This document shows, piece after piece, positions 17,694 to 24,819 of a DNA stretch of 47,001 nucleotides (position 1 is its first letter; each line of letters begins with the position of its first letter). The stretch is from assembly GCA_964403075.1 (NCBI GenBank), contig CAYOEV010000022.1, forward strand, positions 1 to 47,001. Direction: 5' to 3'. Origin of the DNA: CAYOEV01 sp964403075 (GTDB lineage Bacteria; Bacteroidota; Bacteroidia; Cytophagales; Cyclobacteriaceae). The translations under genes were made by a program, and so were the position numbers. Below the pieces are notes generated by a model, which was given only the letters and a program-made list of their open reading frames with translations, did not search any database and was not told where the DNA came from.

Positions 17694-18872
17694 TTATCTC
17701 AGTTTTAATGTAGCTAAGGTGATGATGGCCAACAGGATGCCGACAGTCCAAAATCTGGAAACAATCTTGGCTTCATGCAGACCTATTTTTTGATAGTGGT
17801 GGTGTATAGGTGACATGCGGAAAATCCTTCGACCTTCCCCATACTTTTTCTTGGTATACTTGAAATAGGCTACCTGGATGATGACGGACAAATTCTCGAT
17901 AAGGAAGATGCCGCACAAAACGGGTATTAAAAGTTCTTTACGAATGATCATGGCCAACACGGCAATGATGCCGCCCAGTGACAAACTTCCTGTGTCGCCC
18001 ATGAACACCTGAGCAGGATACGAATTGTACCAGAGAAATCCGATGCATGCCCCGACAAACGAGGAACAGAAAATTACGATCTCTCCGGAGTAGGGAATGA
18101 ACATGATGTTCAGATATTCTGAAAAAATCGCATTTCCAGATAAGTAGGCCAAAATGGCCAATGCCAGCCCGATGATGGCAGAGGTGCCTGCAGCTAACCC
18201 ATCCAGGCCATCGGTAATGTTGGCTCCATTGGAAACAGCTGTCACGATGATGATGATGATCAGCAGGTATACAACCCAGGTATAATCGCCCCATACGTTG
18301 GGAATCAACCAGGCATAATCAAATTCATTTCCCGACACAAAAGGAATGGTTGTAATCAGCGATTTTATGTCCTCAAATCCCGTTTTTGTAAATTCCCGAA
18401 TAACAATGTCTTCATGGAAGACCATGGTTAACCCAACCAGCAGGCCCAACCCAACCTGGCCAATGATCTTGAACTTACCGCGCAGCCCCTGTTTATTTTT
18501 ACGCTTCACTTTCAGGAAGTCATCGATGAAACCGATGACACCCATCCATAACGCAGAAACCACTAACAGCACGATGTACACATTGTCCGGACGGGCAAAT
18601 AGCAAGGTCGGTATGACAATGGCCGAAATGATAATGATACCACCCATCGTCGGTGTCCCTTGTTTTTCCATTTGACCACTGAGGCCCAGGTCTCTGATTG
18701 ATTCACCCATCTGGTAACGACGGAGCATCCCAATCAGTCGCTTACCAAAAGTAATGGTGATGAGTAATGAAAGGAGGGCGGCCATTCCGGCGCGAAAAGA
18801 GATGTACTGAAACACCCCAGCCCCTGCCAGGTCAAATTGTTGATCGAGATATGTAAACAAATGATACAGCAT
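17694..18872 (-). CDS. mraY: Phospho-N-acetylmuramoyl-pentapeptide transferase MraY
   Basis: A 392-residue integral membrane enzyme (about ten helices) that transfers phospho-MurNAc-pentapeptide to undecaprenyl phosphate, making lipid I. The conserved GTPTMGGIIII, the aspartate-bearing GFIDDFLKV, NITDGLDGLAAG and the loop with the histidine motif PIHHHYQKIG are all present. Its ATG shares one base with the murE stop (TGATG). Length is slightly above the 360 residues of E. coli MraY, through loops near residue 160-200, as is common in this phylum. Confidence 0.97.
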   Translation of the reverse strand: MLYHLFTYLDQQFDLAGAGVFQYISFRAGMAALLSLLITITFGKRLIGMLRRYQMGESIRDLGLSGQMEKQGTPTMGGIIIISAIVIPTLLFARPDNVYIVLLVVSALWMGVIGFIDDFLKVKRKNKQGLRGKFKIIGQVGLGLLVGLTMVFHEDIVIREFTKTGFEDIKSLITTIPFVSGNEFDYAWLIPNVWGDYTWVVYLLIIIIIVTAVSNGANITDGLDGLAAGTSAIIGLALAILAYLSGNAIFSEYLNIMFIPYSGEIVIFCSSFVGACIGFLWYNSYPAQVFMGDTGSLSLGGIIAVLAMIIRKELLIPVLCGIFLIENLSVIIQVAYFKYTKKKYGEGRRIFRMSPIHHHYQKIGLHEAKIVSRFWTVGILLAIITLATLKLR

Positions 18873-20326
18873 CAGTTGTCGAGCATTTCTTTTAGGATTT
18901 CTCTATCATCAAATGGGTGTCTCACGCCATTGACTTCCTGGTATGTTTCATGACCCTTCCCTGCTACCAGCAAAATGTCATTCGCCTGGACCAGGTTGCA
19001 GGCCACGCGTATGGCCTCGCGGCGGTCTACAATTGCCATCACATCACGTTCTTTTGATTTTTTGATCCCCTTCTGCATGTCGTCTATAATGGCTGCTGGG
19101 TCCTCTGTGCGTGGATTATCAGAGGTGAGGATGACTTTATTACTCCATGCACTGGCGATCGCAGCCATTTTCGCACGTTTCGTTTGGTCCCGGTCTCCAC
19201 CACAGCCCACAACTGTGATGAGCATTTCGTCATTTGTGCGAAGTTCTGTGATGGTCTTCAATACATTTTCCAGAGCATCAGGTGTGTGCGCATAATCTAC
19301 CAGTGCCAGCACCTGTGCCTGGTTAGGTACCTGCTCCATGCGTCCTGCTGCACCTTTTAAGTTGGACAGGGCCTTCAATACTTCTTCCGGTGATTCTTCC
19401 AACAGCACCCCCACTCCGTAAGCAGCCAAGAGGTTGTACAGGTTAAAAGTACCGATCAGCTTAAACCAGGTGGGTGTTTGGTCGATATCTACCTCCATTC
19501 CCATCAGCGACTGGGACAACAACCGCCCTTTAAAAGTAGCCATGGACTTCACCCCGTACCGATAAGGGGCGGCCGCAGTATTCTGCAGCATAATGGCACC
19601 CCTGCGATCGTCGGCATTCACCAGTGCGAAAGCATCTGCAGACAGCCCGTCGAAAAGCATTTTTTTAGCCTTGATGTAATTGTCCACAGAACCGTGATAA
19701 TCGAGGTGGTCGTGCGACAAGTTGGTGAAAATGCCTCCCTTGAATTGAAGCCCGGCTGTGCGGTACTGCGCCAAAGCATGTGAACTGACCTCCATGAAAC
19801 AATGGGTGCAGCCGGCAGCAACCATTTGTGACAACAATTCGTTGATCGATACCGCGTCCGCGGTGGTGTACTGTGAGGGTAAGATGTCCTCACCTATTCG
19901 GTTGTTTACAGTAGACAATAAGCCAGTATTGTTGCCCAACTCCGAGAATAATTCATAGAGCAACGTAGCTACGGTTGTTTTACCGTTGGTACCTGTTACG
20001 CCCACCAGATGCAAATGCTCGGATGGCCGACCATAGAAATTTGAGGCAATAAGGCCGAGGGCTTGTGCACTGTTATTGACCTGAACATAAGTCACCTGAT
20101 CCAGCCTGCTCTCTGGCAATGTTTCACACACGACCGCACTGGCGCCAGAAGCTACGGCCTGGTCAATGAAGTCATGCCCATCCACCTGCAAACCCTTTAC
20201 AGCCACAAAAGCCACCCCATCGTTCACCTTTCTGGAGTCGAAAGCTACGCCGCTAACCTCCCGATCCCGCTGACCTTCCAGGGCCACCAGCGATACACCA
20301 TACAATATGTCTTTTAAAATGGCCAT
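18872..20326 (-). CDS. murE: UDP-MurNAc-tripeptide synthetase MurE (meso-diaminopimelate-adding)
   Basis: A 484-residue Mur ligase adding the third stem-peptide residue. The ATP loop is TGTNGKTT (residues 111-118), the carbamylated-lysine region is within the VDNYIKAKKMLF segment, and DNPRTEDP near residue 400 is the motif that, in characterised enzymes, selects meso-diaminopimelate over lysine. This supports a Gram-negative type peptidoglycan. It overlaps the preceding PBP gene by 13 nt and mraY by 1 nt. Confidence 0.97.
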   Translation of the reverse strand: MAILKDILYGVSLVALEGQRDREVSGVAFDSRKVNDGVAFVAVKGLQVDGHDFIDQAVASGASAVVCETLPESRLDQVTYVQVNNSAQALGLIASNFYGRPSEHLHLVGVTGTNGKTTVATLLYELFSELGNNTGLLSTVNNRIGEDILPSQYTTADAVSINELLSQMVAAGCTHCFMEVSSHALAQYRTAGLQFKGGIFTNLSHDHLDYHGSVDNYIKAKKMLFDGLSADAFALVNADDRRGAIMLQNTAAAPYRYGVKSMATFKGRLLSQSLMGMEVDIDQTPTWFKLIGTFNLYNLLAAYGVGVLLEESPEEVLKALSNLKGAAGRMEQVPNQAQVLALVDYAHTPDALENVLKTITELRTNDEMLITVVGCGGDRDQTKRAKMAAIASAWSNKVILTSDNPRTEDPAAIIDDMQKGIKKSKERDVMAIVDRREAIRVACNLVQANDILLVAGKGHETYQEVNGVRHPFDDREILKEMLDN

Positions 20327-22419
20327 TCGCTCAATGTCAGTTCAATGTGTTTATTCGCTGCACGCGTACCGGGTGGCAGTGATTGGTGCTTTACACGTCC
20401 CCGACCGGTTACACTTACTTCCAGACCCCTATTTTCCAACAGATAAAGGGCATCTCGAAGCGTCATTCCCTGTACATCCGGTACTTCCTGGGCACCCGCA
20501 TCGTTGGGCGTCCAAATCACCGCCTGATTGACCACCTCCGTTTGTACCCACTGCGCCTGTCCGCGACTGTGGTTACTTACCCCCAGCTGGTCGCAAACCA
20601 GTTTTAATTCAGACCGGTGCCCCGATTGAATCAGTGGAAAGTCCTTGGGAATACCTCTTTTCAATGCTTTGGGTTGATGCAGGTCTCGCTCAAGCGCATA
20701 CACCCGGTCAGCAATATCTTTGAATACCGGCGCAGCCACATCACTCCCATAAATCCGGAATCCTTTGGGGTGATCTATGACCACAATGCAACTATACTTA
20801 GGTGCCTCTGAGGGGAAATAACCTGCAAAACTGGTGTAATAGGCATTCGTGTATCTGCCATTTTGAAAGCGTTTTGCGGTTCCCGTTTTACCAGAAATGT
20901 TGAATTTTCCTCCAGAAATATTCCTGGCGGTTCCCCTTTCCACCACGCCACGCAGCATTTGCTGTACCTGTTGAAGGGTTTTACCAGCGCAAATCTGCTC
21001 ATTAAGCACCTGATGCCCGAAGGTCTTCACCGTTTGATCCTTGGCACGGATGGCCGAAACCAGCTGCGGTTTCATCATTTTGCCATCGTTTGCCACCGCA
21101 TTGTAAAGCGTCAGCATGTGGAGGGGCGTAAGTTTCAATTCATAGCCATGCGAAATCCAGGGCAGGCTCACGCCACTCCAGGAGGAATCAGATGGATCCT
21201 TGATGTAAGGCCGACCTTCACCAACGATTTGAAAATCCAACGGCTCAGTAAGCCCCATCTTTCGGAAATAATCGATGAATTTCGCCGGCTTTCGACCAAA
21301 ATGCTCAGTCACCAATTTGGCCACACCGATGTTGGAAGACTTTTCAAATACCTCCTGGACGGACAATGTGCCAAAACCACCGATCGAATGATCGTGCATC
21401 ACCTGATCAAAGAACTTCATTTCACCATTCCCGGTTTGAACCGAGTCACTTAACTGCAACTCAGTTTCCTCCAGTAACGCAATCATGCTGGCCAGTTTAA
21501 ACGTAGAGCCAGGCTCTCGCGCACCCTGGCTGCCCACGGCGTAATTGTATGCCTCTTGATAGCGGCCATCCTGACCCCGGCTCAAGTTGACCATGGCACG
21601 AATTTCGCCAGTGGCCACCTCCATGACTATGGCCACACCATAATCTGCCTCGTGCGATTCGAGCGCATTGCGCAACACGTTGGTGGATATGTCTTGAAGG
21701 TTAACATCCAGCGTAGTGTACACATCATAGCCATCCTGCGGACGCAGTTCACTGCCGTCATAGACTGGCTTCCAACCTCCACCTACCATTTTCTGAAAAA
21801 GCGCCTGCCCATTTAATCCGGCCAATTGCTTGTTGAAGCTGTGCTCCAGACCCACCGTACCTTTATTTTCCTCATTTACCCGGCCTACGGTGCGCTGGCC
21901 TAAATGACCAAAAGGTTGAAATCTTCTTTCAACCTTTTCGAAAATGACCCCCCCTTTCATCTGACCTAGATGAAAAACCGGCCAATTTTCCATGCGTTTT
22001 TTCTCTTGGTAACCAATTTTTCGATTTCCTAATGGCACGTACTGCCGACCCTCCCGGCGGGCCCTGAGGATGCGACGATGGTAAGCCTGCGGAGTTTTGT
22101 CCCGGAAAAATGCCGAAAGATTTTTACATAGGCCTTCAAGTTCTTCCTTTATCGCCACATCATCAATGACGGACGGGTCGATGGCCAACTGATAAAAAGG
22201 AAGCGATGTCGCCAATAAACTGCCATCTGCTGCAAAAATATTTCCACGAGTTGCGGGTATCGCACGAAAGCGATATCCAATGGCTTGACCAAGGGCCTGC
22301 CACTCTGCCCCCTGTGCGTACTGCAGCCGAAGCAACTGGTACACCACCGCCCCGCCAAATAACGCCACCAGCAGTAATGAAATGCGCACACGCAGCAATA
22401 TGGACTTACGAATGTTCAT
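20314..22419 (-). CDS. ftsI: Septal penicillin-binding protein FtsI (PBP2/PBP3) with one PASTA domain
   Basis: A 701-residue class B PBP that crosslinks septal peptidoglycan. One N-terminal membrane helix (residues 11-30) precedes the pedestal domain and the transpeptidase domain. Catalytic motifs are SxxK at Ser305-Lys308 (PGSTFK), SSN at 361-363 and KTG at 511-513. A single PASTA domain occupies about residues 645-700, starting VPDVQGMTLRDAL. PASTA repeats are typical of Gram-positive PBPs and StkP-type kinases, but a C-terminal PASTA on FtsI is also frequent in Bacteroidota. The gene begins in an ATGA overlap with the ftsL-like gene and is the expected partner of FtsW. Confidence 0.95.
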   Translation of the reverse strand: MNIRKSILLRVRISLLLVALFGGAVVYQLLRLQYAQGAEWQALGQAIGYRFRAIPATRGNIFAADGSLLATSLPFYQLAIDPSVIDDVAIKEELEGLCKNLSAFFRDKTPQAYHRRILRARREGRQYVPLGNRKIGYQEKKRMENWPVFHLGQMKGGVIFEKVERRFQPFGHLGQRTVGRVNEENKGTVGLEHSFNKQLAGLNGQALFQKMVGGGWKPVYDGSELRPQDGYDVYTTLDVNLQDISTNVLRNALESHEADYGVAIVMEVATGEIRAMVNLSRGQDGRYQEAYNYAVGSQGAREPGSTFKLASMIALLEETELQLSDSVQTGNGEMKFFDQVMHDHSIGGFGTLSVQEVFEKSSNIGVAKLVTEHFGRKPAKFIDYFRKMGLTEPLDFQIVGEGRPYIKDPSDSSWSGVSLPWISHGYELKLTPLHMLTLYNAVANDGKMMKPQLVSAIRAKDQTVKTFGHQVLNEQICAGKTLQQVQQMLRGVVERGTARNISGGKFNISGKTGTAKRFQNGRYTNAYYTSFAGYFPSEAPKYSCIVVIDHPKGFRIYGSDVAAPVFKDIADRVYALERDLHQPKALKRGIPKDFPLIQSGHRSELKLVCDQLGVSNHSRGQAQWVQTEVVNQAVIWTPNDAGAQEVPDVQGMTLRDALYLLENRGLEVSVTGRGRVKHQSLPPGTRAANKHIELTLSEWPF

Positions 22420-22757
22420 TCTTTGTCTTCGATACGTATTAAATGTGGGAAATCAGCTGAACTATGCAAGCCCAGTGCATGGGCTTTACGGGTTATAATG
22501 GAATGACGACTTTCCACCATGTAAGCGGCTTTCAAAGTGGTATAATCTGCACGAAGATCTTCCACCTGTACCTCCAGCCTTTCGATGGCACGGATTTTCT
22601 TTTCCGCCCGGTGACGGTTAGCAATGTAGATGATGCAGAGAAGGGCTACAAACAGGATTTGCGGTAAAAAGCGCAAATGGATCAGCTCTCCCAGTGACCG
22701 CTGTCTAAAGCCCAGGGAAAAGGATCGCTCCGATTTTTTATATGTATTCTGACTCAT
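22416..22757 (-). CDS. ftsL: FtsL-like bitopic cell division protein
   Basis: A 113-residue protein with a basic N-terminal cytoplasmic part, one membrane helix (about residues 31-46, PQILFVALLCIIYIAN) and a coiled-coil segment (KKIRAIERLEVQVEDLRADYTTLKAAY split by the heptad pattern) followed by a short C-terminal end. This is the architecture of FtsL/FtsB. It sits between rsmH and ftsI, where FtsL is expected. It overlaps rsmH by 20 nt and ftsI by 4 nt. Sequence conservation in this family is low, so the name rests on topology and position. Confidence 0.85.
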   Translation of the reverse strand: MSQNTYKKSERSFSLGFRQRSLGELIHLRFLPQILFVALLCIIYIANRHRAEKKIRAIERLEVQVEDLRADYTTLKAAYMVESRHSIITRKAHALGLHSSADFPHLIRIEDKE

Positions 22758-23667
22758 GTCTTTTTTCGCCTATTCTCAGTCGGGCGCTGCGCGCCCGGTT
22801 ATTTTCTTCTATTTCTTTCACTTCAGGTCGAATCACTTTTCGATTGACCGGGTCCAGCGGCCGCATGATGCGGCCGTACAGGTCTTTTTGCTCGGGCCCT
22901 CTGAACACGCCTTTATTAATAAACTGTTTGACCAGTCGATCTTCAAGGGAGTGGTAACTGATGACCACCAAACGGCCACCCGGTGCCAGCACCTCAGCCG
23001 ATTGCTCCAGCATTTCCTGAAGCGCCGTCAATTCTTCATTGACTTGGATGCGAAGGGCCTGGAACACCTGCGCCAGGTATTGGTTGCGCCGTCCGCGTGG
23101 TGCCAATGGCTCGGCCACGGCTTTCAAAGCCGCCAACTCCGTGATGGGCCGATGCTGAATCAACGCCCGTGCCAGGGTGCGTGCATTTTTGACCTCGCCA
23201 TAGGCGCTCAGGATATGAATTAGATCTGCTTCAGGATAAGTATTCACCAGGTCGGCGGCCGTTAGGCTGCTTTGCCGGTTCATGCGCATATCGATGGGGC
23301 CATCGAAGCGGGTAGAAAAACCCCGGCTGCCTTCATTGAACTGGTGTGAACTCACTCCCAGGTCCGCCAGGATGCCGGAAACTTTTCCGGCCACGCCATG
23401 CAACCGCAGATACTTTTTCAGGTATCGAAAATTGGATGCCACAAATGTGAAAGAACGTTCCGGGTATTCCACCTGAAGCTGCTCCGCCGGCCCGCGGGCG
23501 TCTTCATCCTGGTCAAATACCAATAGCTGACCGGATGTCAGTTGGTTCAGTATTTCCCGACTGTGACCACCCCCACCAAAAGTGACATCTACATATATGC
23601 CTTCAGATGACAGGTTAAGGGCGGCCAAGCTTTCGCGCAATAAAACGGGGACATGGTATGCGCTCAT
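22738..23667 (-). CDS. rsmH: 16S rRNA (cytosine(1402)-N4)-methyltransferase RsmH
   Basis: A 309-residue SAM-dependent methyltransferase (formerly MraW) modifying C1402 of 16S rRNA. The N-terminal HVPVLLRESL, the SAM-binding DVTFGGGGHSREIL, the ILADLGVSSHQF block and the C-terminal VVISYHSLEDRLVKQF are all diagnostic. Its ATG shares one base with the mraZ stop (TAATG), and its 3' end overlaps the ftsL-like gene. Length fits the family. Confidence 0.97.
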   Translation of the reverse strand: MSAYHVPVLLRESLAALNLSSEGIYVDVTFGGGGHSREILNQLTSGQLLVFDQDEDARGPAEQLQVEYPERSFTFVASNFRYLKKYLRLHGVAGKVSGILADLGVSSHQFNEGSRGFSTRFDGPIDMRMNRQSSLTAADLVNTYPEADLIHILSAYGEVKNARTLARALIQHRPITELAALKAVAEPLAPRGRRNQYLAQVFQALRIQVNEELTALQEMLEQSAEVLAPGGRLVVISYHSLEDRLVKQFINKGVFRGPEQKDLYGRIMRPLDPVNRKVIRPEVKEIEENNRARSARLRIGEKRHESEYI

Positions 23668-24107
23668 TACTCGTCGAGGAACCGCTGCGCCAAATCACTC
23701 AACTCTTCCGGATTCACTTCGTGATCGTCGAAGACCTGAGGATTCCATATTTCAAGGTAATTGCCCATGCCAATGATTTTGGCTTCGTGCTCGATGTGCG
23801 CATGAGCGAGCATGAGTCGGGGAATCAGTATGCGACCAGCGCTGTCCATTTCCACCTGAGCGATGCTCCTGAAAAAATTTCTTTTCAACTTCCTTTGCTC
23901 GGCATTGAATTCACTCAGACCGGCAATCTTCTGGTGGATTTTCTTGTACTCGATCATAGGATAAACAATCAGGTTTGGCTCGAAACCCCTTCGTATGACC
24001 AGCTCATTAGTGGAGACGTCGGGCAGGTTGGTCTTCACCTTCGCAGGTAGGACCAACCGACCCTTCGTATCCAACTTACACTCATATTCGCTTGTAAAAA
24101 AAGCCAT
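23667..24107 (-). CDS. mraZ: Transcriptional regulator MraZ
   Basis: A 146-residue AbrB-fold protein with two SpoVT-AbrB-like halves: FTSEYECKLDTKGRLVLPAKVK near the N-terminus and RSIAQVEMDSAGRILIPRLM near residue 76. The D.KGR and D.AGR turns are the MraZ signature. MraZ proteins form rings and bind sets of short direct repeats upstream of their own gene to control the dcw operon. Three such 10-bp repeats lie just upstream here (24166-24195), so autoregulation is likely. It is the first gene of the dcw cluster. Confidence 0.96.
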   Translation of the reverse strand: MAFFTSEYECKLDTKGRLVLPAKVKTNLPDVSTNELVIRRGFEPNLIVYPMIEYKKIHQKIAGLSEFNAEQRKLKRNFFRSIAQVEMDSAGRILIPRLMLAHAHIEHEAKIIGMGNYLEIWNPQVFDDHEVNPEELSDLAQRFLDE

Positions 24108-24138
24108 TCAGAGCCTTGTAAAATATAAACCACCGTAA

Positions 24139-24167
24139 CAAATGTAGTGAAAAGACGCACATACCAA
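24139..24167 (-). promoter_or_regulatory. Bacteroidota-type promoter of the dcw operon
   Basis: On the minus strand a TACATTTG matches the TAnnTTTG minus-7 element of Bacteroidota promoters exactly (24139-24146). A TTG lies 18 nt upstream of it (24165-24167) as a candidate minus-33 element. Transcription would start around 24132, leaving a leader of about 25 nt before the mraZ ATG at 24107. The minus-33 element abuts the MraZ repeats. Confidence 0.7.
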
Positions 24168-24195
24168 TCCACTTTCTCCCACTTTTTACCACTAA
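24166..24195 (-). promoter_or_regulatory. MraZ-type operator: three direct 10-bp repeats
   Basis: Read on the minus strand, three consecutive 10-bp units, TTAGTGGTAA, AAAGTGGGAG and AAAGTGGATT, each carry AGTGG at the same position. MraZ operators described in other bacteria are three or four short GTG-containing direct repeats at about 10-bp period upstream of mraZ. These overlap the promoter's minus-33 region, so bound MraZ would be expected to repress. Confidence 0.75.
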
Positions 24196-24215
24196 TTTAA
24201 AAAAAAGCTATAAAA

Positions 24216-24262
24216 TGTGGAAAAAACGCCATTTATCCACATTTTTTAGGGGTTTATCCACA
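24216..24262. promoter_or_regulatory. Cluster of DnaA-box-like sequences
   Basis: Two perfect TTATCCACA boxes (24233-24241 and 24254-24262) lie on the plus strand exactly 21 bp apart, two helical turns. A third, TGTGGAAAA at 24216-24224, is the reverse-strand form of the relaxed box TTTTCCACA. The cluster lies about 110-155 bp upstream of the mraZ start, directly beyond the MraZ repeats, and is followed by a very AT-rich segment. DnaA-dependent control of the dcw operon, or an origin element, is inferred. Confidence 0.6.
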
Positions 24263-24297
24263 CATTAATCGACACTTCAGGACATTTATTGTTTAAA

Positions 24298-24330
24298 TAT
24301 TTTTATAATAAATACAATTATTTTTATAAT
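24298..24330. repeat. AT-rich 12-bp direct repeats
   Basis: The 12-mer TATTTTTATAAT occurs at 24298-24309 and 24319-24330, a 21-bp period that equals the spacing of the two nearby DnaA boxes. The surrounding 24280-24335 contains almost only A and T. The arrangement resembles a DNA unwinding element, but simple AT-richness could also produce it. Confidence 0.5.
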
Positions 24331-24353
24331 TATGACTTAGTGGGAGAAAGTGG

Positions 24354-24763
24354 TAGACAGTTTTTAGCCGTCTTTGTGGGAACGATTTCATGCGCCTACA
24401 ACAGGCATCATTTTACCACCAACAGACAGGGGTTATGGGTAAAAAGAACCGGCACATGGCAAAAGATTAAGTCCTGCCTGGATGTCTGACCTGTACCAAT
24501 CCCGAGCCTGGGAAACGTCAAAATATGCGTACCGTCGCCCAGGCAAAAGGGTTCATCGCAAGGTGGTAGACTTTTACTCGCCGGGCAATAACGGCGCGAG
24601 GACGAGCATCGCACATTTCATTATGCCCGCCTGTTAAGTGGCATATCTGGTGATCTATGTATGCTCCAGGATTTTCTTGTCACGACCTGAAGAGGAAAGG
24701 GGTTTCACATGTCTGGCAGTACCTTTGATCCAGGGGTATAAGTCCATGAATACCATTGAGGTG
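24354..24763. other. Non-coding stretch upstream of dcw, no convincing gene
   Basis: I see no supported gene. The only noteworthy frame is a rightward 51-residue one at 24482-24637, MSDLYQSRAWETSKYAY and onward, basic and of normal composition but without a recognisable motif or ribosome-binding context. The 9-mer GTGGTAGAC occurs at 24350-24358 and again at 24563-24571. GCCTGGG and CCCAGGC near 24510-24543 could pair. I tried RNase P RNA and tmRNA hallmark segments and did not see them. Confidence 0.3.
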
Positions 24764-24805
24764 GCACAATTATGTACCGATTGTGCTCCCCCTCCTAAGC
24801 ACAAT
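24764..24805. terminator. Overlapping alternative hairpins 3' of the ELWxxDGT gene
   Basis: GCACAAT (24764-24770) can pair with ATTGTGC (24780-24786). The same ATTGTGCT (24780-24787) can instead pair with AGCACAAT (24798-24805), so the two stems exclude each other. They lie just past the stop at 24820-24822 on the minus strand. There is no T-run, so this is a possible 3'-end structure rather than a classical intrinsic terminator. Confidence 0.35.
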
Positions 24806-24819
24806 GATCAAACGGGCAT

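Larger units (their letters stand above)
24169..24353. repeat. 14-bp perfect inverted repeat with MraZ-like sites at each end
   Basis: CCACTTTCTCCCAC at 24169-24182 is the exact reverse complement of GTGGGAGAAAGTGG at 24340-24353, with 157 bp between the arms. The left arm is part of the MraZ operator. The right arm holds two AGTGG units at 10-bp period pointing the other way. The DnaA boxes and AT-rich repeats lie between the arms. Confidence 0.8.

Noticed and set aside
20863..21453. Long rightward frame (196 codons) opposite ftsI
   Set aside because: It lies fully within the transpeptidase domain coding region of ftsI and its translation has no family features; it is an antisense shadow.
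23658..24050. Rightward 130-codon frame opposite mraZ
   Set aside because: Antisense to a clear MraZ gene; no independent evidence.
24289..24489. Rightward 66-codon frame spanning the AT-rich repeats
   Set aside because: Its first residues come from the AT-repeat segment (Tyr, Asn, Phe only), and it covers apparent regulatory sites. Not a believable protein.
24354..24763. Possible RNase P RNA or tmRNA
   Set aside because: Hallmark conserved segments of these RNAs were looked for and not seen.
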